Made by a program: the position numbers and the translations under genes | The notes under the pieces: model-generated | Database searches by the model: none | Told to the model about the DNA's origin: nothing | Seen by the model: the letters and a program-made list of their open reading frames with translations, nothing else | Shown: in pieces, positions 10,301 to 19,751 of the stretch | How the letters are laid out: the number at the start of each line of letters is the position of its first letter | How positions within the stretch are numbered: position 1 is the stretch's first letter | NCBI GenBank assembly: GCA_002633005.1 | Contig: NMRA01000298.1 | Span: 349,474-413,473, forward strand | DNA: 64,000 nt | Reading direction: 5' to 3' | Source of the DNA: Phoronis australis | Taxonomy: Eukaryota; Phoronida; Phoronidae

Positions 10301-13300
10301 CATGCAATAATGCCAAGCTACTCTCTCACTAAAGTTGGACCGAAACACTATTTTGATCATATTTGTTTTAGACCAAAACAGAAGCACGAACTTTAAAATT
10401 AGCTCGTACGTAAATAAAGATATGTTGATCTGACGTTTCGGTTTAAAACTTTAAACCATTCTCAAGGCATGTGTTCACATAACCTAACAGGCTACACAGG
10501 TGCAAAACGTGACGCTTACCTGTGCAGTTTTTCACCTGTGTCACCTGTTTGATTATGTGAACTGTTGCCTTGAGAATGGTTTAAAGTAATGAAAAGGAAG
10601 GAAACATCGGATCAACATGTCTTTATTTACGTACGCGCTAATTTTAAAGTTCGTGAAACACTATATTATTGCGACAGCTTTTCGTCTAAACTTCCTGGTA
10701 TTCCGACGAATAGTTTATCCAAGCTTGGCATAATCCGACAAAGTTGTCTCGAGGTGTCTACAGCGTAACTTCAGGAAGCCCCGCGGGGTTTTACGAACAA
10801 CTGATGCAGAATTTTAACTCATTAAGATCGAAGCAGTTAAACATACGTCATGTTGTCACAAATTACCAGAAGTTCCAAAATAAATATTAAAAACCCTCTG
10901 TAAAGTCATTCATAAAGAATTTGTTAAATCCACGACACTTTTCATTGTTCACAGTCTTTATGCCGTTACGTTCGTACTTTCGGAACAAAATTCTACTCTC
11001 AACTGAACTTAAATACAGTAACTGACCTAGCAACATAATTAAAAGACACACGATATTTCGAAACACACTTGTTTCATTCTCAAGTGAAGATAAAACGACG
11101 CAGTAATGCCACCACAGAATATAAGCTGATGACACACACTGTGAGACACGGCGGGTGTGAAATACTGCCAAGAATGACTAATGAAGAGGGGTAACAGGAA
11201 CGTCACGCAAACAAGTGTAACGTGCGGTGCGACCCTGTTTGCTGCTTATTCAAAACAGGTTTCTCAAAAGCAATTAAAAGAGACTCTTATACTTTCAAAC
11301 GCAGCACATCTTACTCCACGTAGCGAATTGACGTGTTTTCCACAATTTCTTGACGGCTGATTTTACGTGCGTGATATTGCAGAAAATGATCCATTTTGAA
11401 AATGCATGGATAACCAGCGGGAAAGACTGCAAACCACTGCTATCATTTTGGATAGTGTATACCGTCACCCAAATTTAAAGCCACCCGACATTTCACCAAC
11501 GCATATGAGAGAGTTGTTGACCATCTGCACAATCAAAGTACCATTTCGCCATATAAATGGGAAATTGTTTTTGCAAAAAGATGGTGTGAGCATGGGCTCT
11601 CCTCTGGGTCCCACTTTCTCGGAATTTTATATGTCTGAAGTGGAAAAAGGGGCTAGCAATGTGATTGGTGGCATTCCTATCTATGTACGTTATGTAGATG
11701 ATATTTTTGTTTATTGTGCCTTTGATGACTTGTTATCAGTACGTGATGAAGTTGAGCGTCACTCTGTACTGAAGTTTACCCACGAGCTTCCTGTAAATGA
11801 CAAGATTTCGTTTTTGGACGTTCTTGTGAAACATTCCCCATCTAAATTTTCTACATCAGTTTACCACAAGCCTACTGATAAAGGTTTCTGTCTCAACGCC
11901 AAAAGTGAGCGCCCTAAGTGGTATAAAGGTCGCCGTTGTGGTCAAATTCCTAAAGAGGGCGTATTCGGTGTCGTCCAACTGGCTATTGTTCAATCAAGGG
12001 GTAGATCGCATAAGACAAACACTGGTGAATAATGGGTATAAATATGCTTTGTGGATTTCCATATTGAGCGATTTGTGTCTAGAATTAGCTATGAAGTCCC
12101 TGCACGTCGGACCAGTGTCACCAAAAAGATATTTTACAAAAATGTCATATCTAATAAGTAGCCTACCTCCACGACGAACACGCCATTAAGAAAATTATAA
12201 GGGACAATGTTAAAGTTTGTAAGCCTGATAATTACCTCGATGTTTTTATTTATTATCGGAATAGGAAGTCATCCAACTTGGTCATGAAAAATAACATTTC
12301 TAAAGCGAAAGTCCGCCCCGTTGCACAGTGTAGTGTTGTTTATGAGTTTTTATGCCCTATGAACGAATGTCTTGGTTCAAACGTCAAACAATGTTACATT
12401 GGTCAAACGGTTTGCAGTCTTTCCCGTCGTTTATCCATGCATCTTCAAAATGGCGCCATCTAAGATCATTTTCTGCAATGTCACGCATGTAAAATCACCT
12501 GTCAAGAAATTGTGGAAAGTACGTCAATTCGCTACGTGGAGCAAGATGTGCTGCGTTTGAAAGTATTAGAGTCCCTTTTAATTGCTTTTGAGGAGCCTGT
12601 TTTGAATGAGCAGCAAAGAGGGTCGCGCCGCACGTTACACTTGTTTACCCCCCTTCTTTAGTCATTCTTTGCATAACAGAACTTTCGAAGTATTATAATC
12701 ATCTCTATTTTGACTAACTGATGGAAACGTTTTAGAATACTTCCAAAGTGGTATGTTGCCTAAATCCGGCAAAGCCCGTTTATGACAGAATTGTGGCGAT
12801 GAGTTATTAGGCTTTAAGCTTGGGAAAGATCTAAAGACTTACCAATAAAGCTGCGTTGTCGCTACCGGACCTGTAGTTCTTGTAGTAGTAATGTCTGATG
12901 TTAGCAACCGGAATTTCATCACACTCTTTATATGGCGCTGTGTTTGGTAAGAAGGCATTATTATTGGAAGTTGGTTTAACAAATCCTCATACCTTGGGAG
13001 TATTAAGACATTTCTACATTTAGGCAATTGCACATATAGGTTTGATGGCAATTATAGACAGCCTCCCGTTCAGTAATGCTAGGACCTTGCTAAAAAGCAA
13101 GACTTCGCGAGATTATGTGAGATATTGCCGTGTATTATAAATGAGAACACGTGACTTTGACTAGGTTTTAGCTGGGTCCTAGCGTAGGTCCTAGCGTCTA
13201 CTGAGCGCACGCCAGGTGTCTACTGATACATAAGCATGAGGAAACGAAACAAACACTGTGACTGAACCAATAGCTGCTATTATTGACCACGCCACCTGTT

Positions 13301-16300
13301 GAATGTTTAATTCGTCTGCTAGGAAGAGGGTGAGCTCCCATAATCCGCCACACAGACACGCCTACTACTATCCTTGAATAGTGTGACACCATAGTCACTC
13401 GACAGACACATCCACAGGGATCCATTCAGTTTTGAAAAGATTATTCGAATGTGAACGTTGTTCAGGACACGTGTTTCATTTCTAGAGCATGGTGATATCT
13501 CGCGAAAACTGCATACTTGCGTGATCTTGCCAAGCTCACAAAAAACTAGCTTCAGGCTCCTCATCAATTGATAGAATGTTCTGTTAGACTAGCAGGCGTT
13601 TTTACCCATCTCAAGTCGCTCAATCTCTTATAAAGTTACCATTGCAACATGCGCGTCAAACAACCAAAAATGTGTGAAATAAAAAAACATTAAAAGAATA
13701 GACCGGAATCGCAAACATGGAAGTTTGGTTGGGGTTGGCAAGCTTGAAGGACTAGTGCGTGTTGCTTCTACGAGGTAAAGGTATGAAAGACTTACCCACG
13801 CAGACTCCAACGTTGTTAGTGCAGTCTTTCACACAGGCCTGGCCTCCGTCTGCGCAATTGGCGTTCGTGCATTCGGTGCTTGAGTCAGCCTTGTTATTAG
13901 TGTTGTCCTGGAAAGAGCGATTATATGTCTACGTCTGAAAATTTTATGTATGAAGACCTTCTGTGAACACGTTAATCATGTTTATGACTTCTAAAGAAAA
14001 ATGAACCATTTCCTGAGTGCCGGGTTTTGGGAAAATATTAAGATCTGAGGATTCGTAATTCATTAAAATCTTTCTGTGACATAATATTTTGACTGATGTT
14101 GATATTTTGTATTGAAATGGAAAATAATCAGAATATTGCAGGCTCTACAAGAATGCTAGTGCAAAATGTGTTTACTCAGGGTGATGACACCATTTGTATG
14201 CCAGGCCACACACTGTGCTGTTCTTCAACCGAAACTATTTATGGATACATGTATGTAGGCGAATCTTTGGCAAATGTTTGTCGATTTTGAACTAAAACAT
14301 TTTGTGTGGTAAACGTAAGATAGTTCATGATTAACTTTAAACATGAAAGAGAAAAATGAAATAACCGAATGCTCGGCCACATTCCACTCACAGACAGCAG
14401 TCGGCTTATCGTAAATAAAACGAGAAGCCCAAACGTAGGCACAACCGCTGCAGTAATGTGGCCATTCACAGTAGCCCTGGGCTCAGACACTCAAATGAGC
14501 AAAATTATTTACATTATTGTATGATGCAACCTCAGAATTCACGATGTAACATATAAATACAGTCTTAATTCTGTACTTTTGAGGATTGACGAAATTCACA
14601 ATACAGAGCATTTTGTTACAAATCTATCTGTGACTCGTCTGATGCTACTTGACGTCCCTTGGCTAAATCAGTGGTTAACTCGGTTTGCGAATTCTCATGA
14701 CCTCTACTGCATGGGGGCGCCAGCATGCGTGTGACGTCTGATGGACAAAAGGGTCTTGGTCAACATTCACCATTCTGCAGTTGGAAAGACACGAAAATGT
14801 GCCTGATTTCTAAAACGAGATCACACACTTTTTATCTCAGAGACGAAAGAGAGTTCTTCCGCCGTGTAATCCGGGTTGGCCCTCTATACTATTTTATGTT
14901 TTGCACTGCCTGCCAAACGTTATTTGTCCAAAATTTCACTGCTTTATTTCTGCCAAAATTTTTTTGAAAGCGTAGACAAGGGAGTGCAAGCAGACAAGTT
15001 TAAAAAACTTATTGATTACTAGACGATAGATATGATTATTCATCCAGTTCGGTAGTTATGATTTATAATGTTTTTTATACCACAATATTAGCGTCGAATG
15101 GCAAATACAACCCCGTAATAACGAATTTAGTTATCTCCCTAGTGAGATAACATTTTGGCGGGAAACCGAGGCCGCTGTCGAACCCGGCCCTCAAGAGTTT
15201 CGAGTCGCCGATTTTACCACTACACCACTCAGCGGCTGATGTCATATAACGTAAAAATAGAATACTTAAATGAGCACTCGCAACAATCTTATGTTCGGCA
15301 AAAGGCATTATACTGACGTTTATACGCTATGAAAAATAAGACGCATAATATCCATAAAAACGATGTTTTAATTCAGTGAATTTTTTCTCTCATGTTCTCT
15401 CACTTGTAAATCACCGATCTCCAATTTGAATGCGGTTATCGTGTGGTCGGGATCCTTTGACTTGAGCATTATACTCAGTTACTAGTGGTAGCCTATTTTA
15501 GCAGACGATGTTTTCCCGGTCGAAGCTTAGCGTGACAGAATATGTAGTAAGCTATAATAGTTACTAAACCTTAACTTATAGATGCACTTTATTTCTATTT
15601 TGTTTAAATTATCAATTGGTTTTGAGTAAAAGCATTATTTGACAAAAATATCTCGGCTTTTCTTAAAATGTCACGACCTCCGACCCCGGGCCTCTGACAT
15701 AGAAAGTAGTTACAAAGCAGTGGCGGATCTATGATATCACAAGGGGGGGCCCAACACTTTTTATGTAAACATTTGCTAAAAGCACGTTTGTAGATGCGCA
15801 TAGCACCGAATGGGGGGAGGTNNNNNNNNNNNNNNNNNNNNNNNNNNNNNNNNNNNNNNNNNNNNNNNNNNNNNNNNNNNNNNNNNNNNNNNNNNNNNNN
15901 NNNNNNNNNNNNNNNNNNNNNNNNNNNNNNNNNNNNNNNNNNNNNNNNNNNNNNNNNNNNNNNNNNNNNNNNNNNNNNNNNNNNNNNNNNNNNNNNNNNN
16001 NNNNNNNNNNNNNNNNNNNNNNNNNNNNNNNNNNNNNNNNNNNNNNNNNNNNNNNNNNNNNNNNNNNNNNNNNNNNNNNNNNNNNNNNNNNNNNNNNNNN
16101 NNNNNNNNNNNNNNNNNNNNNNNNNNNNNNNNNNNNNNNNNNNNNNNNNNNNNNNNAAAGCCGAGGCGAGTCGAGAAAGGTAGATCGATTCATTGTAATG
16201 TTTCTCGTTCAGTATGTGGTATAAATCGATTATTACATGTTCTCGTGGATTTTTTAGAATTATCACCCTCGGGCTAAGGCCCTTCTGGCGACAATTCTCC

Positions 16301-19124
16301 AAAATCCACTCGGGCTCTAGCTAACGGGGGATGACGACTTCGCCATGTAATAATCTATATGTATCAAACCCATTAGTAATTAATCAGTTGAATGAACATG
16401 AAATGTCGTGTAATTTATCGCATCAGCTATTGCATTACTTCATTTGACATCAACAGATGGACAATTCAAGTTACCGAAAAACACTCAGACATTTTCAGTA
16501 TCAAAACTGTCATTACCTTTTCAAAGACTATTCAATCAATATTTTGACATTTTAACTGCACAACGATGATTATTATTTTCTCGAGCTTTATCTCTAACCT
16601 TATGTGTTTTCCATGTCGGATCTTGTTTCAAACTATTGCCGTCTGGCCTGTTTCACAAAAATGGTTGACGATGACGTCAGAACTTTGGTCTTACACTCCC
16701 TCTTCGCAACTACTGAGCACAGGGTTGGTTATACGATTATTAGCAGTAGCGGCATGGATGTTATTTGTACAGATAATCACAGTACCTGGCATTGATGAGT
16801 ATATTCTCAAACACTTGCAGTTATGCTCAAGTAGTATTAAGTCAAAATACTTTTGTGGGCAGCAGGACACCATGTTTGACTTAAATCTCATGTCGCCTTT
16901 CTTGAAATAAAAATATGGTGTCATTCATGTTTTTTGCGAGTATAACAACAGTTGTCGAGTTTTCAGGGCTCATCGTTCAGCACGGTGAGGTATGCATTGT
17001 AAGCAATTTATAAGGTACCTGAGTTATTATTATTCATGGAGCTCGGTCAAATCATTTTAACAATGGTTTTTGTGTTAACGAATTACCAGCAATCGATTTC
17101 AATTAAGGGTCTGTTCTCCCAACCGATATCTGGAATTGTTTTCAAAATGTTCAATTATTGTATGAAGGCTATTAAAATATTACTTTTTTGATTTCATGAG
17201 AAGAAAATGAAATGATGCATGAAGCAAAAACTTTATCAGATTTTTTGAGATTTCATCTTGAGCTTTATTTTTGCAGAGTTCATCCCGTGAGTATTACAGT
17301 TTCTTGGGAAATCCCGGTATTTCTGTGCATAGACTCGTCGATAAGGTCCTAAATTACTTTAAGACGTGTGCATGTAATAAAAACTAACACCTTTAAACAC
17401 GTATGCCGTACTCAAGATGTTTGCGAAATATGAAAAGAGAGAGTTATTCGCTTTTAGGGTTCACATGTAGAATGCGTAGAAGTTAATTTTACATTGATTT
17501 TCCAAACAAACAGATTGCGCCAAATCAAGTTTGAGGTGATGTTGGTCTCACAAAGAAAAGAGACATCGTTAGTGCTAGAGACCAGGCTAAAATGCGACGG
17601 CTTGCCACAGCAGCACATGTTTTGGGCCATTCATGGATTTAAGAAATGACGGAATGTTCAAATAAGGGCTAAACCAAGTTCAAAGAACACATCGTATTTT
17701 TAAAATTCTTTAATCCACACATGTATGTGCTACTTTTTTAACCAATTTATGTTCGTTATGCGCTCCTCGTTGAGCGATGACATTTTCTGGTAATGTACAT
17801 GTAATAACTAAAATCTGACCAATTTCAATGCGAATAAATAAGCACTAAGTGTTGTTTACAAATCAAAGTACAAATACTAAGGTTTCCATTTTAACGACTT
17901 TTTAGAATTTCACGACGCTGTTCAAAGTTTGAGTGATTCGTGATGGTATTATAATGTTTAAATTTCATAAACTAAGAGATGTTGGCTATAGAACTTTCAA
18001 CCATCTCTTTTCCACCTGTGTACAACCCATCGTGGAGTACTGCTATGCAGTCTGGGGAACTTCAGACCTTCGTTGTTTTAACTTTGTACAAAACAGAGCT
18101 ACATGTACGAGGTATTATTTTGGTGTCTATCGCTCAGCTCCTACAATATTGTTGCCATGAGAAGTGACATCGATTGGATTCGTCGCATGAATATGGTGCG
18201 CCGGTGTAAGAGAATATTGGGTTTTAGTTGTGGGAGACTTAGCAGAAAAGTTTTAAATGGTACCATAACCGAAACAATTTAAATTGGTCCTCCGAGATGA
18301 AAGTAATTTTCAGTTAAATCGTATATTTGAATCCCCCATGGGCTGGGTGTTCAAGTAACACTGGTCATAGTAATAAATATTTTTTTTTTCTTCTTACATG
18401 ATTCATTTGAAGTTATTTTTAAAAGTTTTCGGGTTTCCGGGGAGTCCTTGTTACGTTTTGCGACAGTTGCGTGAGTACACATAATGCATGAGGTAACTGC
18501 AACATGTACTTACTAGCGCGAATATTTTAGGTGGTAGCTCGCCACTAACATTAGAAATTACGCCAACAATCATATTTAATTTAGTTAAGCTTGGTGTAGT
18601 GCTGAATGAGCGGTATATTTGGGCTTAAGTCCCGATGGAACGATTTTACCTCCAACGTCCTTTGATATACTAAATAACTAAAATCAAGCAGACAGAGCAC
18701 CTTTAGGCGCAAACTGTACAGAAATATTGACAACACACTTGATTTACGTTCCAACCTGATTTGATATGAAGTTGCCAATTCTTATCTTGCTTCCAAGATT
18801 TTCTCCCTCTTTCCCCGCTCTTCCCTGCGACTCCATATCGTGATAACTTTCTTGGGATAAGTAGCATAGTCCTGTATTGTCTTCGTAGTAAGCCGAGGTG
18901 CAAACTGCCTGTCTCCTGCAGTGCAGCGCGCATTCCATTTCGCTTCTCGTGCCATTTCGTTTCGCAAAGTATGACGGTGAAAATGACGCAGTTGTATTTG
19001 TAACCGAACTCGTGAATCCTAGCGAAAGGACAGAACATGTTTGAATTTCTTCTGAAAATTGCGTGTCTGACTGACAAAATTTAACGAGGCTTAAAAAAAC
19101 CGTTGTCCAAACGGACAAAAACAT
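7263..19124 (-). CDS. CTHRC1/FN2 secreted protein gene, copy B (model)
   Basis: Proposed minus-strand gene with exons 18756-19124 (signal peptide, PAN-like), 13796-13907 (Cys-rich), 9696-9895 and 9372-9527 (CTHRC1 domain), 8670-8837 (fibronectin type II) and 7263-7375 (tail, TGA). The last four exons join in perfect phase (1-1-1) and are well supported. The first two join each other in phase 0 but end in phase 1, while the exon at 9895 starts in phase 0, so at least one exon is missing or the 5' part belongs to a paralogue. The product would be a secreted modular protein combining PAN-like, Cys-rich, CTHRC1 and FN2 modules. A Penelope-like element, a long hairpin and a 335-N gap lie in its introns. 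Confidence 0.5.
7376..8669. other. Copy B intron between FN2 and tail exons
   Basis: Holds a 60-bp GAGGAAGG-type purine-rich stretch near 7540-7640 and the terminal-exon-like relic at 7960-8130. No other coding signal was recognised; the open frames at 8137-8569 show no domain. Confidence 0.45.
7960..8130 (-). pseudogene. Terminal-exon-like relic, related to 19536-19700
   Basis: Minus-strand sequence with SYATMRGFCNPND, then a stop and GCTGAAGAAAACCTA downstream, aligns with the piece at 19536-19700 (FYANIWGFCYSSE, then GCTGAAGAAAACCTA). The shared downstream sequence suggests homologous last exons plus 3' UTR from duplicated genes. It lies inside the copy B intron, so it is either an alternative last exon or a relic. 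Confidence 0.4.
8670..8837 (-). CDS. Copy B exon: fibronectin type II domain
   Basis: The 168-bp exon lies between acceptor TTTTCACAG and donor GTAAGG, phase 1 to phase 1, the usual arrangement for shuffled extracellular modules. It encodes a complete FN2 domain: GGNAGGSSCTFPFVYKG, then YSACIEADHNQPWCATT, then SNYDNDGRWGQCPG. All four FN2 cysteines and the aromatic core are present. FN2 modules bind collagen or gelatin and glycans in animals, which suits a partner for a CTHRC1 domain. Confidence 0.9.
9372..9527 (-). CDS. Copy B exon: CTHRC1 domain, second half
   Basis: The 156-bp exon lies between acceptor CAATTTCAG and donor GTGAGT, phase 1 to phase 1. It encodes VDGICDLPMSGDIVVKFRIG, TCSGYNVVDGHTGWNGNG and VSMTVEEN, aligning with the C-terminal end of CTHRC1 (GTCSDY...STGWNSVSRIIIEE). 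Confidence 0.85.
9696..9895 (-). CDS. Copy B exon: CTHRC1 domain, first half
   Basis: The 200-bp exon follows acceptor GTGTTTCAG in phase 0 and ends before donor GTGAGA in phase 1. It encodes SLRVRFRGIV, then GYNCGGCCVRWYFTFNDQEC and SSPGKIEIVWY. The CC-x-RWYFTFN-x-x-EC signature is diagnostic for CTHRC1. It joins the exon at 9527 in frame. Confidence 0.88.
9896..10383. other. Intron sequence, nothing recognised
   Basis: No domain, repeat or RNA gene recognised between the CTHRC1 exon and the hairpin element. Confidence 0.4.
10384..10656. repeat. Long near-perfect hairpin (about 273 bp)
   Basis: The arm GCACGAACTTTAAAATTAGC at 10384 is the imperfect reverse complement of the end at 10637-10656. 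Pairing continues through ACGTAAATAAAGA, AAACCATTCTCAAGGCA and GTTCACATAA to a centre near 10520. The left arm carries GACGTTTCGG, a word common near the ends of Penelope-type elements, and a Penelope-like element lies 510 bp to the right. It is a foldback element, perhaps a deletion derivative of the Penelope-like family. Confidence 0.8.
10657..11166. other. Intron sequence, nothing recognised
   Basis: No recognisable domain or RNA gene lies between the hairpin and the Penelope-like element. Confidence 0.4.
11167..11410 (-). repeat. Inverted copy of the Penelope-like 3' end
   Basis: Read on the minus strand, this stretch gives AAAATGGATCATTTTCTGCA, CGTCAATTCGCTACGTGGAG and CCGCACGTTACACTTGTTT, matching plus-strand positions 12430-12673. 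Its presence upstream with inverted polarity marks the left boundary of the retroelement. Confidence 0.85.
11406..12189 (+). pseudogene. Penelope-like reverse transcriptase (broken)
   Basis: A 208-codon frame holds the RT core. KDGVSMGSPLGPTFSEFYM matches RT block 4, YVRYVDDIFVY holds the catalytic YxDD-type motif, and KISFLDVLVKHS and TSVYHKPTDKGFCLNA match later blocks. After residue 180 the frame shifts; the family tail resumes in another frame as VDRIRQTLVNNGYK near 11995-12036. The N-terminal RT blocks are missing, so the copy is 5'-truncated. Penelope-like RTs prime at nicks and copy their own RNA in the nucleus. Confidence 0.85.
12278..12660 (+). pseudogene. Penelope-like GIY-YIG endonuclease region (broken)
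   Basis: The frame beginning at 12278 reads VYEFLCPMNECLG, then KQCYIGQTVCSLSRRLSMH, matching the Cys-containing linker and GIY-YIG core of Penelope-type endonucleases, which nick target DNA. A stop interrupts it at 12462. Downstream residues DHFLQCHACKITCQEI and IRYVEQDVLRLKVLESLLI can be read across frameshifts. Confidence 0.8.
12843..12894 (-). pseudogene. Relic of CTHRC1 first-half exon
   Basis: After acceptor AACATCAG, minus-strand ACATTACTACTACAAGAACTA aligns with the start of the copy A exon. In the CTHRC1 frame it reads HYYYKNYRSGSDNAALL, but that frame is one base out relative to the acceptor, and a stop follows after ALLVSL. GTAAGT at 12842 could act as a donor, giving a 52-bp exon, yet neither phase joins its neighbours. 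It is best read as a frameshifted, truncated duplicate. Confidence 0.5.
13796..13907 (-). CDS. Cys-rich exon of CTHRC1-like gene (EGF-like spacing)
   Basis: The 112-bp exon lies between acceptor CTTTCCAG and donor GTAAGT, phase 0 to phase 1. It encodes ECTNANCADGGQACVKDCTN followed by NVGVCVG, with five cysteines in short spacing. The pattern recalls half an EGF module or a small disulfide knot, not a canonical EGF. It can follow the signal-peptide exon in phase. No homologous exon was found for copy A. Confidence 0.6.
14392..14476 (-). CDS. Possible small Cys/Trp-rich exon
   Basis: Between acceptor TGAGCCCAG and donor GTGAGT, the minus strand reads GYCEWPHYCSGCAYVWASRF then IYDKPTAV. Cys and aromatic content suggest an extracellular module. 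The phase (0 to 1) does not join the exon at 13907, so it would have to be alternative, belong to another copy, or be chance. Confidence 0.3.
15171..15236 (-). repeat. tRNA-like sequence (SINE head)
   Basis: On the minus strand a 7-bp acceptor-like pair (GCCGCTG/CAGCGGC) encloses TGGTGTAGTGG, a perfect Pol III A box, and GGTTCGAC, a B-box core. The T-stem is missing 3' of the B box, so this is not a functional tRNA. It looks like a tRNA-derived SINE head or a tRNA pseudogene. Confidence 0.6.
15822..16156. other. Assembly gap (335 N)
   Basis: A run of N. It is preceded by GTGGCGGATCTATGATATCA and a G-rich tract that resembles the ends of the hAT-like elements elsewhere in the window, so a repeat probably caused the gap. 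Confidence 0.99.
16157..17932. other. Intron or intergenic sequence, nothing firm
   Basis: Open frames at 16566-16924 occur on both strands without a recognised domain. A minus-strand stretch 16786-16900 with Cys pairs (VSCCPQ, HNCKC) between a weak AAG acceptor and a GTACTG donor is a poor exon candidate. Confidence 0.35.
17933..18300 (+). mobile_element. LINE reverse transcriptase fragment (CR1/jockey-like)
   Basis: One frame reads CVQPIVEYCYAVWG, then RCFNFVQNRAT and RYYFGVYRSAPT. After a frameshift comes MRSDIDWIRRMNMVRR. This is the thumb/C-terminal part of non-LTR retrotransposon RTs, where the family pattern is P-hydrophobic-DY-x-x-xVWG ... QNRA-x-R ... GV-x-x-AP ... GW. Only about 120 codons remain, with frameshifts, so it is a dead 5'-truncated copy. 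Confidence 0.75.
18756..19124 (-). CDS. Signal peptide and PAN/apple-like exon
   Basis: The ATG at 19122-19124 starts MFLSVWTTVFLSLVKFCQS, a clear signal peptide. About 60 residues later comes SEMECALHCRRQAVCTSAYY then EDNTGLCYLSQESYHDM, the Cys spacing of a PAN/apple-like module (C-x3-C-x5-C ... C). The exon is open to donor CAG|GTTGGA at 18756 (phase 0) or GTAAAT a few bases on (phase 2). It is the most plausible first exon for the CTHRC1/FN2 gene downstream on the same strand, though 5 kb and an N gap intervene. Confidence 0.65.
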
Positions 19125-19535
19125 AGTACGTGCGGTTATTTGCAAGGATAAGGTGCAATTGATTGCCTATATGTACTATGGGTTGTTGCTCATTCGTTTT
19201 TAGCAAATCAATGTCAGAAATCCAATAAACGTAATGATCGTTATTCTGCTTCACAATTTAATAGTACCAATCTGGTAAATTATGCACATTGAATATCTAC
19301 ATGTATAGTACTAGACTCTAAATGCAATCGAATTTGATATTCAGAAAACTAGAGGACAGTAATTAATTTACCAATAACACAGGGATTTTTACCACGCTCT
19401 TTCGATACAACAAGCAGTTCAAACGACAATCATAATTTGCATAAAAAATTGAAAGGTAAATATTAATTAACTTTTAAAATTGATGCATTACTGTACAACA
19501 GAAATTAGAGGATAGGTTTTCTTCAGCAGCACAGC

Positions 19536-19700
19536 TTAGTCACCAGCAACAGTTTGCGAATCGATTAGGACGGGTACGCCACAGTCTGGCTTAAGCTCGC
19601 TGGAGTAACAAAACCCCCAAATGTTAGCGTAGAAGTGGCCTGATGAACTATGTCTGAAATCTTTGAGTTTGTACACTTCACACTCGGCACTCGCTAATTT
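19536..19700 (-). CDS. Possible terminal exon of an upstream paralogue
   Basis: The minus-strand frame ends with ECEVYKLKDFRHSSSGHFYA, then NIWGFCYSSELKPDCG and a TAA at 19536. It is homologous, including downstream sequence, to the relic at 7960-8130. The SSGHFY element resembles the tails of copies A and B (DNGHIY, DSGHVG). It lies upstream of the signal-peptide exon, so it would close a further cluster member to the right. No other exon of that gene was found. Confidence 0.4.
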   Translation of the reverse strand, partial: KLASAECEVYKLKDFRHSSSGHFYANIWGFCYSSELKPDCGVPVLIDSQTVAGD

Positions 19701-19751
19701 CTCAGTTCTTCTAGAACTGAATTCACGCTTGTTTCCATGACTAGATATCAA

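Larger units (their letters stand above)
11167..12673 (+). mobile_element. Penelope-like retroelement, 5'-truncated, with inverted end copy
   Basis: The element consists of an inverted copy of its own 3' end (11167-11410), a 5'-truncated reverse transcriptase (11406-12032), connecting sequence, a GIY-YIG endonuclease region (12278-12620) and the 3' end. The inverted arm is the reverse complement of about 12430-12673 with scattered changes. Inverted or direct end copies are typical of Penelope-like elements. Several frameshifts and stops break the reading frame, so it is inactive. It lies in an intron of the CTHRC1-like cluster, antisense to those exons. Confidence 0.88.

Noticed and set aside
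15171-15236. Functional tRNA gene
   Set aside because: The B box runs straight into the acceptor strand; the T-stem 3' half is missing.
15604-16302. Open frames spanning 15604-16302
   Set aside because: They are open only because they cross the 335-N gap.
16786-16900. Minus-strand exon with CC and CKC cysteine pairs
   Set aside because: The acceptor lacks a clear pyrimidine tract and ends in AAG, and neither phase nor domain links it to the CTHRC1-like exons.
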